From Larimichthys crocea (Eukaryota; Chordata; Actinopteri; Sciaenidae): 64,000 nucleotides of DNA. Shown here one piece after another: positions 12,272-23,777 of this stretch (its first letter is position 1; the number at the start of each line of letters is the position of its first letter). The position numbers were made by a program, and so were the translations under genes. The stretch lies in contig NC_040013.1 of the NCBI RefSeq assembly GCF_000972845.2, positions 4,392,642-4,456,641 on the forward strand. The letters are read 5' to 3'. The notes beneath the pieces are model-generated. The model was not told the DNA's origin and ran no database searches. It saw only the letters and a program-made list of their open reading frames with translations.

Positions 12272-15200
12272 CCTCATGCAGGGGCCGGTGGTGGTGGGAA
12301 CAGTGATGTGCAGTGGTGCTTCTCCCAAGTCAAAGGAGCGATAGATGATGATGTAGCTGAAGGTGAGTCCATGTGCTGCTGCTGCTGCTAACATGTGATT
12401 GTCGTGCCAGAATCGGAGTTCTGTCATATTTAATATAATATACCTCTTTGGGCAGGAGAAAAGACCCATTTTGTGTTTTTTAAAAGAATTTCAAGCTGTC
12501 CTGTGAGCTCAGATCTTTATATTTCAGAAGCTCATGAATGAGATCAAGTCACATTCAGGCATCTCCGTAACTAAACTATGCCTTCAACCAGTTTTTGACA
12601 AGGTGAAAACTGCAAAACGCATCCAAACATGGGAAGCAAATGCTATGCAGAGCCCAGATCAAATAAAAAAACATTGCAAAAGTTATTTATGCAGAGCCCA
12701 GATCAAATAAAAAAACATTGCAAAAGTTATTTATCATTATTGAAAACCCACCAATAAATCAACATTTTCAAAGACAGGGCTAAACAATGTCATCAGACAT
12801 ACCAGGCACACAGAGACATGTCTATCACGTCTGATTTCGCTACAAAATACACTTCTTTTGGCCACAGTTGTAATAATTACATAACAACAAATGTTAAACT
12901 TTCGAGGACACATGCCCTTGCTATAATTACATTATAATACAGTTGTGTGTATCTGCGTATTATGACCGTTTAATCCAGAGAAAAGCAAACGTTTTTGCGC
13001 TACTGCTCAAGGCCAGAAATCAGATTCTGGCACAACACCCCCCATGCCCTAAAGCAGGGGTCTCCAAACTGTTCCACAAAGGGCCGGTGTGGCTGCAGGT
13101 TTTCTTTCCAACCAAACAGCAGCACACCAGACTTGACTCATTTAATCAACTGATCTCAGTCTTCAGAGAGTTGATTGGTCAAACTGTGTGCTCTTGGTTG
13201 GTTGGAACAAAAACCTGCAGCCACACTGGCCCTTTGTGGGACAGTTTGGAGACCCGTGCCCTAAAGTCTTGGCATCCTGTGCGTGCAGATCATGTAAAGA
13301 TCTACGGGTGGTTGCTATCTAAGAGCAATGCAACTGAAGTCAAAGGGTCGGTGGTGTGTCACAGTGGTGCTCGTTGACCTGTTACAAACTGTTAAAATTG
13401 GTGTAATTGCTGCAAAATGTCAGCGCTTGATACAATTTTTCAATTTAGTCTTGTGTCAGAGTTACGGAAGCCCTAAAGGGTCATACATACATGCATTTTA
13501 TTCCACCCATTTTTCCCGTGATAACGAGATAATTAATTCAAGATCTCGAGAAAACAAAACAATAGTCTACTGTATTAAATCATTGCAGGAAACATTATTT
13601 AGCGTAGCAATGTCAGAGGAGCAGGAGACACCTTTAGTGTATTTTGTATTTGTCTCAAAACTCAAAACATTTCAGACAATTACTGAGTTTGAAATACAGA
13701 TAGTTCAGATTTTCAGGGTGTTTATGACGACATCAGGCTCAGTTAGATTGCGCCTCCGATAAAGCTGAAGCCTTGACGCACACTAATGTGTACATTGTCT
13801 ATAGCAAGGCATGAAGCTGTTTCAGCCTGTGTCAGGCCTCGATTGAAGAGAGATGTGATTTCCTGCAATGATTTAATACACTAGACTATCGTTTTGTTTT
13901 CTCAAGATCTCGAGTTAATTATCTCGTTATCACGGGAAAACGGGTGGAATAAAATGTATGTATGTATGTATGACCCTTTAGGCCTTCCGTACAAAGTTAA
14001 TTATTAGTCACTTTTAGTCTTTCACAAATCATTTTTGTTAGTCATATTTTAGTCGACTAAGAGTCTCAAAATTTTAGTCCAGTTTTAAGTCAAAACATTT
14101 GAGTCTTTTTCTATTTATTTCAGGAATATTTTTTTGGTTTATTAATTCCAGTTCACTTGGGTGGCTGAGTTTAACGGCCTTTTCAGTTTGGTGGTGTTTT
14201 TTACCAGCAATTTTTCTTCCGCACATCTTCCCAACCGTCAAAACGAGGCATTTTTCTCTGCTTCTAAATACTGGAAATGGGACCACACGTCCAGTCTCTT
14301 TTTTTTTTTTCTCCTTCCGAGCATGATTGCGCGGTCCGTACGCCGTGTTTCTCCTGCATGCTTTTCTTTTCAAGCCACAGGTGCGAGAGCAGCAAGAGGA
14401 TATCGAACGCGTGGCCGTGACATGACAGCAGGACTGGATGTTGCTTTATTTTCTTACATAGTAGACGAAAACAAGGAGGACGTTTTTTTTTTATTTTTTA
14501 TTTTCTCTGACATTTCGTCTGTTTTTATTCGTCAACAATTTTTTCATTGGCACATTGTCTCGTCTCAGTCGAGGGAAAAAGGCTCGTTGACTACATATTT
14601 CGTCTCGTCTGATGAAATTAACACTGCTCACACTACAAATCCTCAGCGAATTAGTAATGTTTGCTTTGGAGTGAAATGCACAGCAGTGTTGCATAATAAT
14701 AATACATTTTATTCCATAGGCGCCTTTCTGTCACCCAAGGACACCGTACAATAATGAGTAGACAGCAAATATAGAAACAAACAAAAAGAACCATAAAAGT
14801 ATCAAATTACAAATACAACATTAAAAACAGGTTAAAATAGGACAATGCAGTTAAATCAGATGGAAAAGGTGATTTTTAAACAGTGGGTTTGCAGTTATTA
14901 TATTTTTTTTTTACCTCTGCAGGTCAACAAGAAGGAAGTTAATGAAGCAGTGCTTTTGTTTGGTTGGGTAATCAGTTGTGCTCGGTGTGCATTAACGTCC
15001 CACTTTTTTAAAGAGGTCTGATGGGCCCGAGTGAAAAGGAAAAAACTTTAACCGCTTCAGGATAAGGAGTGATCGCCAGTTTTTCTCATGCTTACTGTAT
15101 CTGTATCTAACCGCAAAGTGCAGGTGCTCGTGTGTGTTGAAACTTTGACTGCAAACTCGAGGAGGTGAGGTGAATTTGTAGGAGCTCAAAGCTTTCGCAG

Positions 15201-18200
15201 AATGTCTTGGTTATGTAGGATAATCCACACTCAAGACAACTATTTTTGACCAAGTAGTATTATGACAATGACGTCTTTAGTTAGCCTGACTGATCGGTAC
15301 TTTTATTTCTGGAAGATTTGAAGCTTTGTTGTTGCGGTTTTCGACTGCGTCCAAGGTTAGATAAGTGAGAAAATGTTATATGATCTGGGTGAACAGTGTC
15401 ATTGATAATCGTGCAATAAAGTGGAAAAAAATCGAGCCTGTGTCCCTTAAGACAGAAAAGACAGATGATGGATCGTAACCTTTCCTCCTGTTGCCAGTGA
15501 GTAAATTTCCCGAAACACTTGTATGTTTACAGTACATGCTGAACTTATTTGTGGTGGATATGGACTACACGGTTGTTTACAGTAAGCTTTGCCTGAGAAC
15601 AAATATAAACGTGAGCCTCTCCTTGTGTCAATACATAGCAAACATCAGCTTAACACTACAATGAAGTAGTGAGGGGATTTTTGACTGCTGCAGAAACACT
15701 TTGGTTTGAATGAGATCAGGTGTGTCAGGCGCTTTTGTGTGCTGTGTTGAGAGGGAAACACACCATAGTCTATATTAAGGATCGCGCTGGCTCAGAATAG
15801 TGCAGCCTGCAAACAGGGATTGATTGTTGTGTTGTCGGGTTTGATGAGATGCTTGTCTTTGAAAAGTGCTGAATAGCTGCACATGCCTTTTCTGTCTTTC
15901 ACACTTCCTCAGGGAGACTTCTGATTCAAAGCATGTGTAGTGTGTACATATATATATACATGCACGTCATCGCTCTGTTGTGTTTTTATGGTTGACGTGG
16001 TGTTCGCCCCTCGTGGTGTAGGTGGACAAAACGGGAACAAAAGTATTTTTAACGCTGCGGGAAGAAGTTTGTGCCATTGTGGAAGAAATGAACCAGAAAA
16101 TATGTCCAGTGCAAAATGTTTTCACGTTGAATGTGCACAACAGGCTCTTTGCTACAGTAGCAATTGATGATGATTCTCATTACACCACTTTTTATTGACA
16201 GCTGACATCATATCTACTGTTGAGTTCATCTCTCTCAAAAAAAAAACAAAACAAAACCCCATCAAAAACACCCAAAAACACAACAAAACCACCCCCAACC
16301 AACAAAACAACAACACAAACACAAACACAACCACCAAACACCACCACACCCAACAAACACACAACACCAACAACCAACAAACCAACACACACAAAAAACA
16401 ACACACAAACAAAAAACAAACCAAAAACACAACCAAAAACCACAACCAAACCCAACCCCCAACAAACAACAAAAACAAAAACACAAAAAACCACACCAAA
16501 ACAACAACAAACACACACACAAAAACAAACAAAACACAAACCCCAAACAAACCCCAAAACCACCAAACACAAAACACCCCCAAAAACCAAACAACAACAC
16601 AAACAAAAACAACCAAAAACAAAACAAACCAAAACCCCACAACACAACCACCCAAACCACAAAAAACACACAACCACCAAAAAAACCACAAAACCAACAA
16701 AACACCAACAAACACAACCCACACCAAAAAAAACAACAACCAAACACACAAAAAACCCAACACAAACACACCAAAACAAACCAAACAACCAACACACCCC
16801 CCAAAACCAACACAACCAAAGAACAACAAAAAAACCACCCCACAACAAAACAAACACAAAAACAAACAACCCAACCCAAGCCCCCACAAAACCACCCACA
16901 CACAAACAACCAACACACAACAACAAACAACAAAACACCACAACAAAACAACAACAAAAAACCAAAAAAAACAACCAACCAAAACAAACAACCAGCCCAA
17001 ACCACACAACCCCACCCCAACAAAAAAAACCAAAAACACACCACAAAACACACACCAACAAACAAAAACCAAAAAACGAAACAAAAAACAACACAACAAC
17101 CCAAACCCCACACAAACCCGAACCCAACCCAACAAAACCACAAACACCAACAAGAAAAAAAAAAAACCAAAAAACACCCCACAACCAAAAAAACACAACC
17201 AAAAAAAAAAACAACAACCCAAAAACAACAAAAAAACACAAAACCCACACCAAACCAACCCCCAAAACAAAACCCACCAACCACAACAACACAACCAACC
17301 CCAAACCCACCGACCACCCAACAACAAAAAAACCGAAAAACACCAAAAACCACAAAGTGCGCACACAAAACAATCAAACCCACCACAACACCCAAAAACC
17401 CCAAACAAAAACAAACCACAAAANNNNNNNNNNTATAGCAAGGCATGAAGCTGTTTCAGCCTGTGTCAGGCCTCGATTGAAGAGATATGTGATTTCCTGC
17501 AATGATTTAATACACTAGACTATCGTTTTGTTTTCTCAAGATCTCGAGTTAATTATCTCGTTATCACGGGAAAACGGGTGTTATAAAATGTATGTATGTA
17601 TGATATTTAGGGCTTCCGTACAAAGTTAATTATTAGTCACTTTTAGTCTTTCACAAATAATTTTTGTTTTGTCGACTAAGAGTCTCAAAGTTTTAGTCCA
17701 GTTTTAAGTCAAAACATTTGAGTCTTTTTCTATTTATTTCAGGAATATTTTTTTTGGTTTATTAATTCCAGTTCACTTGGGTGGCTGAGGTTAACGTGCC
17801 TTTTCAGTTTGGTGGTGTTTTTACCAGCAATTTTCTTCCCGCACATCTTCCCAACCGTCAAAACGAGACATTTTTCTCTGCTTCTAAATACTGGAAATGG
17901 GACCACACGTCCAGTCTCTTTTTTTTCCCTTCCGAGCATGATTGCGCTGTCCGTACGCCGTGTTTCTCCTGCATGCCGTTTCTTTTCAAGCCACAGGTGC
18001 GAGAGCAGCAAGAGGATATTGAACGTGTGGCCGTGACATGACAGCAGGACTCGATGTTGCTTTTTTTCTTACATAGTAGACGAAAACAAGGAGGACGTTT
18101 TTGTTTATTTTTTATTTCTTGCATGACATTTTCGTCAACAAAAACGCACATTGGCACATTTTTCGTCACGTGTTTTTAGAACATTGTCTCGTCTCAGTCG

Positions 18201-21200
18201 AGGTAAAAAGGCTCGTTGACGAACATATTTCATCTCGTCTGATGAAATTAACACTGCTCACTACTACAAATCCTCAGCGAATTAGTAATGTTTGCTTTGG
18301 AGTGAAATGCACAGCAGTGTTGCATAATAATAATACATTTTATTCCATAGGCGCCTTTCTGTCACCCAAGGACACCGTACAATAAATGAGAGTAGACAGC
18401 AAATAATAGAAACAAACAAAAAGAACCATAACAGTATCAAATTACAAGAATACAACATTAAAAACAGGTTAAAATAGGACAATGCAGTTAAATCAGATGG
18501 AAAAGGCGATTTTTAAACAGGTGGGTTTGCAGTTATTTATTTTTTTACCTCTGCAGGTCAACAAGAAGGAAGTTAATGAAGCAGTGCTTTTGTTTGGTTG
18601 GGTAATCAGTGTTGCTCTGTGTGCATTAACGTCCCACTTTTTTAAAGAGGTCTGATGGGCCCGAGTGAAAAGGAAAAAAAACTTTAACCGCTTCAGAATC
18701 AGGATGATCGGCAAGTTTTCTCATGCTTACCTGTATCTGTATCTAACCGCAAAGTGCAGGTGCTCTTGTGTTTTGAAACTTTGACTGCAAACTCGAGGAG
18801 GTGAAGGTGAATTTGTAGGAGCTCAAAGCTTTCGCAAAATGTCTTGGTTACGAAGGATAATCCACAATCAAGACAACTGTTTAGTAGTATTATGACAATG
18901 ACGTTTTTAGTTAGCCTGACTGATCTGTACTTTTATTTCTGGAAGATTTGAAGCTTTGTCGTTGCAGTTTTCGTCCAAGGTTAGATACCTCTAAGTGAGA
19001 AAATGTTATATGATCTGGGTGAACAGTGTCATTGATAATTCGTGCAAATAAAGTGGAAAAAAATCGAGCCTGTGTCTCCTTATGAACAGAAAAGACAGAT
19101 GATGGATCGTAACCCTTTCCCCTGTTGTCCAGTGAGTAAATTTCCCGAAACACTTGTATGTTTACAGTACATGCTGAACTTATTTGTGTGGATATGGACT
19201 ACACAGTTGTTTACAGTAAGCTTTGCCTGAGAACAAATATAAACGTGAGCCTCTCCTTGTGTCAATACATAGCAATACATCAGCTTAACACTACAATGAA
19301 GTAGTGAGGGGATTTTTGACTGCTGCAGAAACACTTTTAGTTTGTATGGAGTCAGGTCGTGTCAGGCGCTTTGTGTGCTGTGTTGAGAGAGGAACAACAC
19401 CATAGTCTATATTAAGGATCGCGCTGGCTCAGAATAGTGCCAGCCTGCAAACAGGGATTGATTGTTGTGTTGTCGGGTTTGATGAGAATGCTTGTCTTTG
19501 AAAAGTGCTGAATAGCTGCACATGGCTTTTCTGTCTTTCACACTTCCTCAGGGAGACTTCTGATGCCATAAGCACTGTGTAGTGTGTACATATATATACA
19601 TGCACGTCATCGCTCTGTTGTGTTTTTATGGTTGACGTGGTGTTCGCCCCTCGTGGTGTAGGTGGACAAAACGGGAACAAAAGTATTTTTAACGCTGCTG
19701 GAAGAAGTTTGTGCATCATTGTGAAGAAATGAACCAGAAAATATGTCCAGTGCAAAATGTTTTCACGTTGAATGTGCACAACAGGCTCCTTGCTACAGTA
19801 GCAATTGATGATATTCTCATTACACCACCTTTTTATTGACAGCTGACATCATATCTACTGTTGAGTTCAACCACTCTGGAGAGCTTCTAGCTACTGGGGA
19901 CAAGGGGGGTCGAGTTGTCATCTTTCAGCAGGAGCCAGAGGTACGTTTTTGGTTGAATTATCTCAGCGTTGTTTCATTTCTACTGTAATGATACTTGAAA
20001 TAACTCTACGTGCTCTGTCGTCGTTTAGAGTAAGAGTCAGCCACAGTGTCGAGGAGAGTACAATGTTTACAGCACCTTCCAGAGCCACGAGCCCGAGTTT
20101 GACTACCTGAAAAGCCTTGAGATCGAGGAGAAGATCAACAAGATCCGATGGTTGCCTCAGAAGAACGCAGCACAGTTCCTTCTGTCTACAAACGGTCAGT
20201 AAACTACTGTCTTCCAGCTGAATTTAGCTACCACGTAATCTGAATTTACAGTTTACTTTTGTTACTGAAGATGAATTTTTCATGACCTCTGCTCTTCCTC
20301 AGACAAAACCATAAAGCTGTGGAAAATTAGTGAGCGTGACAAGAGACCAGAGGGCTACAACTTGAAGGAAGAAGATGGGCGATACAGAGATTTCAATACT
20401 GTCACAACACTACGGGTGTGTAGAAATCTACTTTATCACTGTCCCAGTAATGTTTTAACGTGTGTGTGTGTGTATGTATGTGTATATATAATAACTGCTG
20501 AGTTTACAGTTGACTGTACTCTCTCTAAACACGTTGCACTTTGATGAAGAAGAAAGTATTGTATCACATCTTCTGACCATTGTTCTCTAATCATTAAGGC
20601 ACTGTTGTCAGCCGACATTCAGCAGAGTATTGACATGGCTTACCAACAAGAGCGCAGGTGTAACTAATCAATCGTGTTGTTAGTCACACCTGTGTGTGTG
20701 TGTGTGTGTGTGTGTGACCTGTCAAAGTGTCCGCTTCATTCAGAGTTAGTGTCACTGGATGTTCTTGTCCCGGGTCACGTGCATCCTCCGCTTTTAGGAA
20801 CCGCTGATCTATATTTATTGATTTGTGTCTAAATTTAGACTGAGCCTGTTTTTTTTGTTTAAAAGACAGTTGTTAGTGTTTACATCGGTATTAGTGAGAT
20901 ATTATCCTCCTCACGCCACCAGCAAAATGTCAAACATGAATAAATGCAGAACATTCCCAGATGTCTCCAATAACCAGTATGTATCGTGATACCTACATCA
21001 TCTGGCTGCCTCTGCACCAGTGATACAGCTTGACACAGTTTTGGTGCTGTTACTTTAAAATGTTTTTTAAAAATAAGGATAATGTGATGACCACACAGTC
21101 TCTTCTCTCCTCAGGTACCAGTGTTTAGGCCCATGGACTTGATGGTGGAAGCGAGCCCTAGACGAGTGTTTGCGAACGCTCACACCTACCATATCAACTC

Positions 21201-23777
21201 CATCTCGGTCAACAGTGATTGCGAGACCTACCTGTCTGCAGACGACCTGCGCATTAACCTCTGGAATCTGGAGATCACTGATCGCAGCTTTAGTATCCTT
21301 TGTGGGTGAAACTTGCAGTCTGCTTTAAGGGCAGGTTCAGATCTGGTTAACTTGGGTTGGTGTGGACTCTGGAGCAGTCCATTACTGGTATGAACATGAA
21401 TTAAAACAATGGCAGGAAGCGTGTCATTTCATTGGTTAAAAGTTTTCTCTTCCTGCTTTGGATACTGGTGAACTAGTAACATGTTTGCTCATCAGAGAGC
21501 CGTCTTCTGCGATCAGACCATCCGATAGCAGAGTGTCTTTCTCGAAATCTCTCCGTTATTAAATAATTTAATACTCGCTGGCTGCACAGCTTTCCAGAAG
21601 TGTCGGCTGCCAGCCAAACGGCCAACTACTTTTATTCTCGGGAAAAAAAAGCTATATTAAGTTACAGCTGAATCAGATTCAACCGCTGCAGCTTCACATT
21701 AAAAGCATTTAAGTGGTGAAACATGAGTTAACTTCTGTTATGAATGTGCACTGACCAATATCTGTCAGAAAATGTGTCGACAAGACAGTGGTCATGTTTT
21801 GACAGCGGATAAGTCTGCCTCTCCAATAACCGACTTTTGTTTACAGTTTCTGGACTGTACTATGTTAAATAATGAGTTGTATTTCCTGGTCAGTTTAGTT
21901 CTTTGCTTTGCGGTCTCTCTGACTCACTGTTATGATCCCCGAGCATGCATCCTGTTCACCTGCCATCAGTTTGTCCCTGCGGCAACACAGAAACCCACTG
22001 CAATATGCAATATACGTCCAGCCATACAAACAGCAGTCCTCTGGCTCCTGGTGTATTATTTTGTGTTTTTAAAGCTGACGCTTGTTTTAAGGCTGCCTGA
22101 ACGTTAGTTTAAAATTTTAGTTTAAAAATTTAGTGTCATCTTTGATGCTACCACCAGATGTCGCTGAAGTAAGGACTTTTCATCTTCTGCACACAATGGC
22201 TCAGACGGAGTTTAACCCTAAAACAGCATTAGTGTAAAGAAATGTTGTAGTCTAGCTTGAAATTGAGCTGACCACGTCACTGTCTGTTGGGAAAGCAGTT
22301 TAAGTATCTTCCCTCTCTTAGCCAGCAGTGAATTATGTGCCAACCAAATGCTGTTTGCGATGTTAGTGCATTCACAGTAGTAGTAGTAGTAGATTTGCTG
22401 ACCTAGAGTCTTGCAAAAATGTTTTTTGAGCCATGGAGAAAACGGCAACGGCAGGACTTCTTTTCAAACTTTGCAAGCGTCTATTCAGCCTTTGGACCTT
22501 AACCTCGCTTCTTCAGATATTGTTGACATTAAGCCAGCCAATATGGAGGAGTTAACGGAGGTGATCACAGCAGCGGAGTTCCACCCAAACCAGTGCAACA
22601 CCTTTGTCTACAGCAGCAGCAAGGGCACCATCCGCCTGTGTGACATGAGAGCGTCAGCGCTGTGCGACAAGCACGCCAAAAGTAAGCACAGTTTTGATTT
22701 CTGTTGATGTCTATGGTGGTGTGTTTATGTGTCGCACAGCTGTATTTAAAAGATGAATGGCAGTTAAGGTTTACTAATGGCATGCATCCTTTTCTTGTTT
22801 TGTTTTTTTAAGTGTTTGAAGAGCCAGAGGATCCAAACAATCGTTCCTTCTTCTCTGAAATCATCTCATCCATCTCTGATGTCAAGTTCAGCCACAGCGG
22901 ACGCTACATGATGACCCGCGACTACCTGTCTGTCAAAATCTGGGATCTCAACATGGAGTCCCGGCCAGTGGAGACGTATCAGGTCGGTCCCTGCTTCTAA
23001 AAGTAACATCAGCTTCTTTAAGCCCTGATGTCATTCTACCTGTCTCTCCACTAGAGGGAGGTGTGTTATAGAAGTCCTAGTGAAATATTACTGCTGACTT
23101 ATAACTACAACACCTCTTCGTCACAGGTGCATGAATATCTCAGGAGTAAGTTGTGTTCACTCTATGAGAACGACTGCATCTTCGACAAGTTTGAGTGCTG
23201 TTGGAATGGGAACGACAGGTGAGTGTATCAACTTCCGGACAACCTTTGTTACTCAGACAGAAAAAGCATTTGAGAAAAGTCATGTTTGGTTTCTTTAAAC
23301 ATGCCTATTGGAATTCCCTGCACATTGAACATGCATGATGCATGCAAATGTTTTGGGTCGACCCTTATTTGACGCAGCAACCCTAGCCTTATCAATAACT
23401 GCGGTTATCTGCTCAGTGCAGAGCAGAAGGTTGTGTATGATTTGGTTTGGGTGGCACAGGGTCTGTTCTGTATACTCAACACCTCGTCTCTCTGCAGCGT
23501 CGTCATGACCGGTTCCTACAACAACTTCTTCAGGATGTTCGACCGAGGCTACCGGCAGGACGTGACTCTAGAGGCGTCGCGGGAGAACAGCAAGCCACGG
23601 TCGGTCCTGAAACCGCGCAAAGTGAGCACAGGTGGGAAGCGCAAAAAGGATGAGATCAGTGTAGACAGTCTGGACTTTAACAAGAAGATCCTCCACACTG
23701 CCTGGCATCCCCTGGACAACATCATCGCTGTAGCCACCACCAACAATCTGTACATATTCCAGGAAAAACTGAACTAG
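11897..23777 (+). CDS. ppp2r2a: PPP2R2A, B55-alpha regulatory subunit of protein phosphatase 2A
   Basis: Ten coding exons: 11897-11903, 12282-12362, 19843-19940, 20029-20194, 20303-20415, 21115-21292, 22517-22681, 22813-22982, 23127-23218, 23498-23777. Phases agree throughout, giving 1350 nt and 449 residues (human 447). The first exon codes only Met-Ala plus one base. The protein begins [18 protein letters not shown], which marks B55-alpha rather than the beta, gamma or delta paralogues, and ends [10 protein letters not shown]. It is a seven-bladed WD40 propeller; the conserved [18 protein letters not shown] segment forms the hairpin arm that contacts the PP2A scaffold (family knowledge). 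It directs PP2A to substrates in mitotic exit and signalling. Intron 2 is inflated by a probable assembly duplication (13799-19868), and a 28-bp partial copy of exon 3 lies at 16201-16228; the intact exon 3 is at 19843. Teleosts often keep two ppp2r2a copies; which one this is cannot be told. Confidence 0.97.
12226..12269. repeat. (GT)n microsatellite
   Basis: Perfect dinucleotide run of about 22 units ending 12 bases before ppp2r2a exon 2. It forms much of that exon's upstream intron edge. Confidence 0.95.
12644..12734. repeat. Exact tandem duplication, 2 x 44 bp
   Basis: The unit starting TATGCAGAGCCCAGATCAAA is repeated once with no mismatch, in ppp2r2a intron 2. Confidence 0.9.
13055..13258. 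mobile_element. hAT-type MITE, 204 bp, with 8-bp target duplication
   Basis: Left end CAGGGGTCTCCAAACTG and right end CAGTTTGGAGACCCGTG are inverted copies. The direct repeats CCCTAAAG at 13047-13054 and 13259-13266 flank it exactly. The inner arms (CCACAAAGGGCC / GGCCCTTTGTGG) extend the palindrome. Non-autonomous; no ORF. Confidence 0.88.
13465..13989. mobile_element. 525-bp TIR element with TA target duplication
   Basis: Long inverted arms: CGGAAGCCCTAAAGGGTCAT at the left and ATGACCCTTTAGGCCTTCCG at the right. These are followed inward by the pair CCCGTGATAACGAGATAATT / AATTATCTCGTTATCACGGG and an inverted TTTTCTCAAGATCTCGAG. TA dinucleotides at 13463-13464 and 13990-13991 suggest a Tc1/mariner-like or other TA-targeting family. 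No transposase is visible. A right-hand portion recurs at 17434-17621 because of the duplicated block. Confidence 0.75.
13799..16228 (+). repeat. Duplicated block, copy A (truncated at ppp2r2a exon 3)
   Basis: Nearly identical, in the same orientation, to 17434-19868. It begins TATAGCAAGGCATGAAGC, exactly where copy B starts after the N gap, and ends at TTGAGTTCA inside exon 3. Differences between the copies are largely small insertions and deletions. It is best read as one end of a contig overlapping the next contig. Confidence 0.85.
16201..16228 (+). pseudogene. Truncated duplicate of ppp2r2a exon 3
   Basis: The intron end TTTATTGACAG is followed by the first 28 bases of exon 3 (ADIISTVEF, cut within the codon run). 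The sequence then departs from the gene into TCTCTCTCAAAA and the A/C tract. The complete exon is at 19843-19940. A gene caller could wrongly splice to this acceptor; downstream sequence gives no usable exon. Confidence 0.85.
16238..17423. other. A/C-only low-complexity tract, about 1.19 kb, probable assembly artefact
   Basis: Apart from roughly a dozen G and a few T, every base is A or C, with no stable period. Because stop codons need T on this strand and A on the other, both strands stay open for about 400 codons; these long ORFs are composition artefacts, not proteins. The tract abuts the N gap and replaces the expected exon 3 sequence. Confidence 0.85.
17424..17433. other. Assembly gap (10 N)
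   Basis: Ten undetermined bases between the A/C tract and copy B of the duplicated block. A fixed round length suggests a placeholder gap rather than a measured one. Confidence 0.97.
17434..19868 (+). repeat. Duplicated block, copy B (continues into intact exon 3)
   Basis: Repeats 13799-16228 in the same orientation and then runs on through the complete ppp2r2a exon 3. It starts inside the 525-bp TIR element, so that element's left arm is missing here. This copy is the one joined to the functional downstream gene. Confidence 0.85.

Larger units (their letters stand above)
12363..19842 (+). other. ppp2r2a intron 2, repeat-rich and containing a gap
   Basis: As written the intron is 7.5 kb. 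It contains a 44-bp tandem duplication, a 204-bp hAT MITE, a 525-bp TA-target TIR element, the duplicated 2.43-kb block, the A/C tract and ten Ns. If 13799-16228 and 17434-19868 are one locus, the true intron is about 3.6 kb shorter. No independent gene is seen inside. Confidence 0.75.

Noticed and set aside
13328..13762. 144-codon ORF in ppp2r2a intron 2
   Set aside because: Lies largely within the 525-bp TIR element and shows no protein motif; chance ORF.
14161..14754. 197-codon ORF, with similar ORFs in copy B at 17781
   Set aside because: Repeat-derived sequence with T- and A-rich runs; the frame is not conserved between the two copies of the block.
16152..17518. Four overlapping ORFs of about 390-430 codons on both strands
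   Set aside because: They exist only because the A/C tract cannot form stop codons on either strand; composition is Asn/Thr/Pro/Lys/Gln or Val/Phe/Cys/Gly with no domain, and they cross the N gap.
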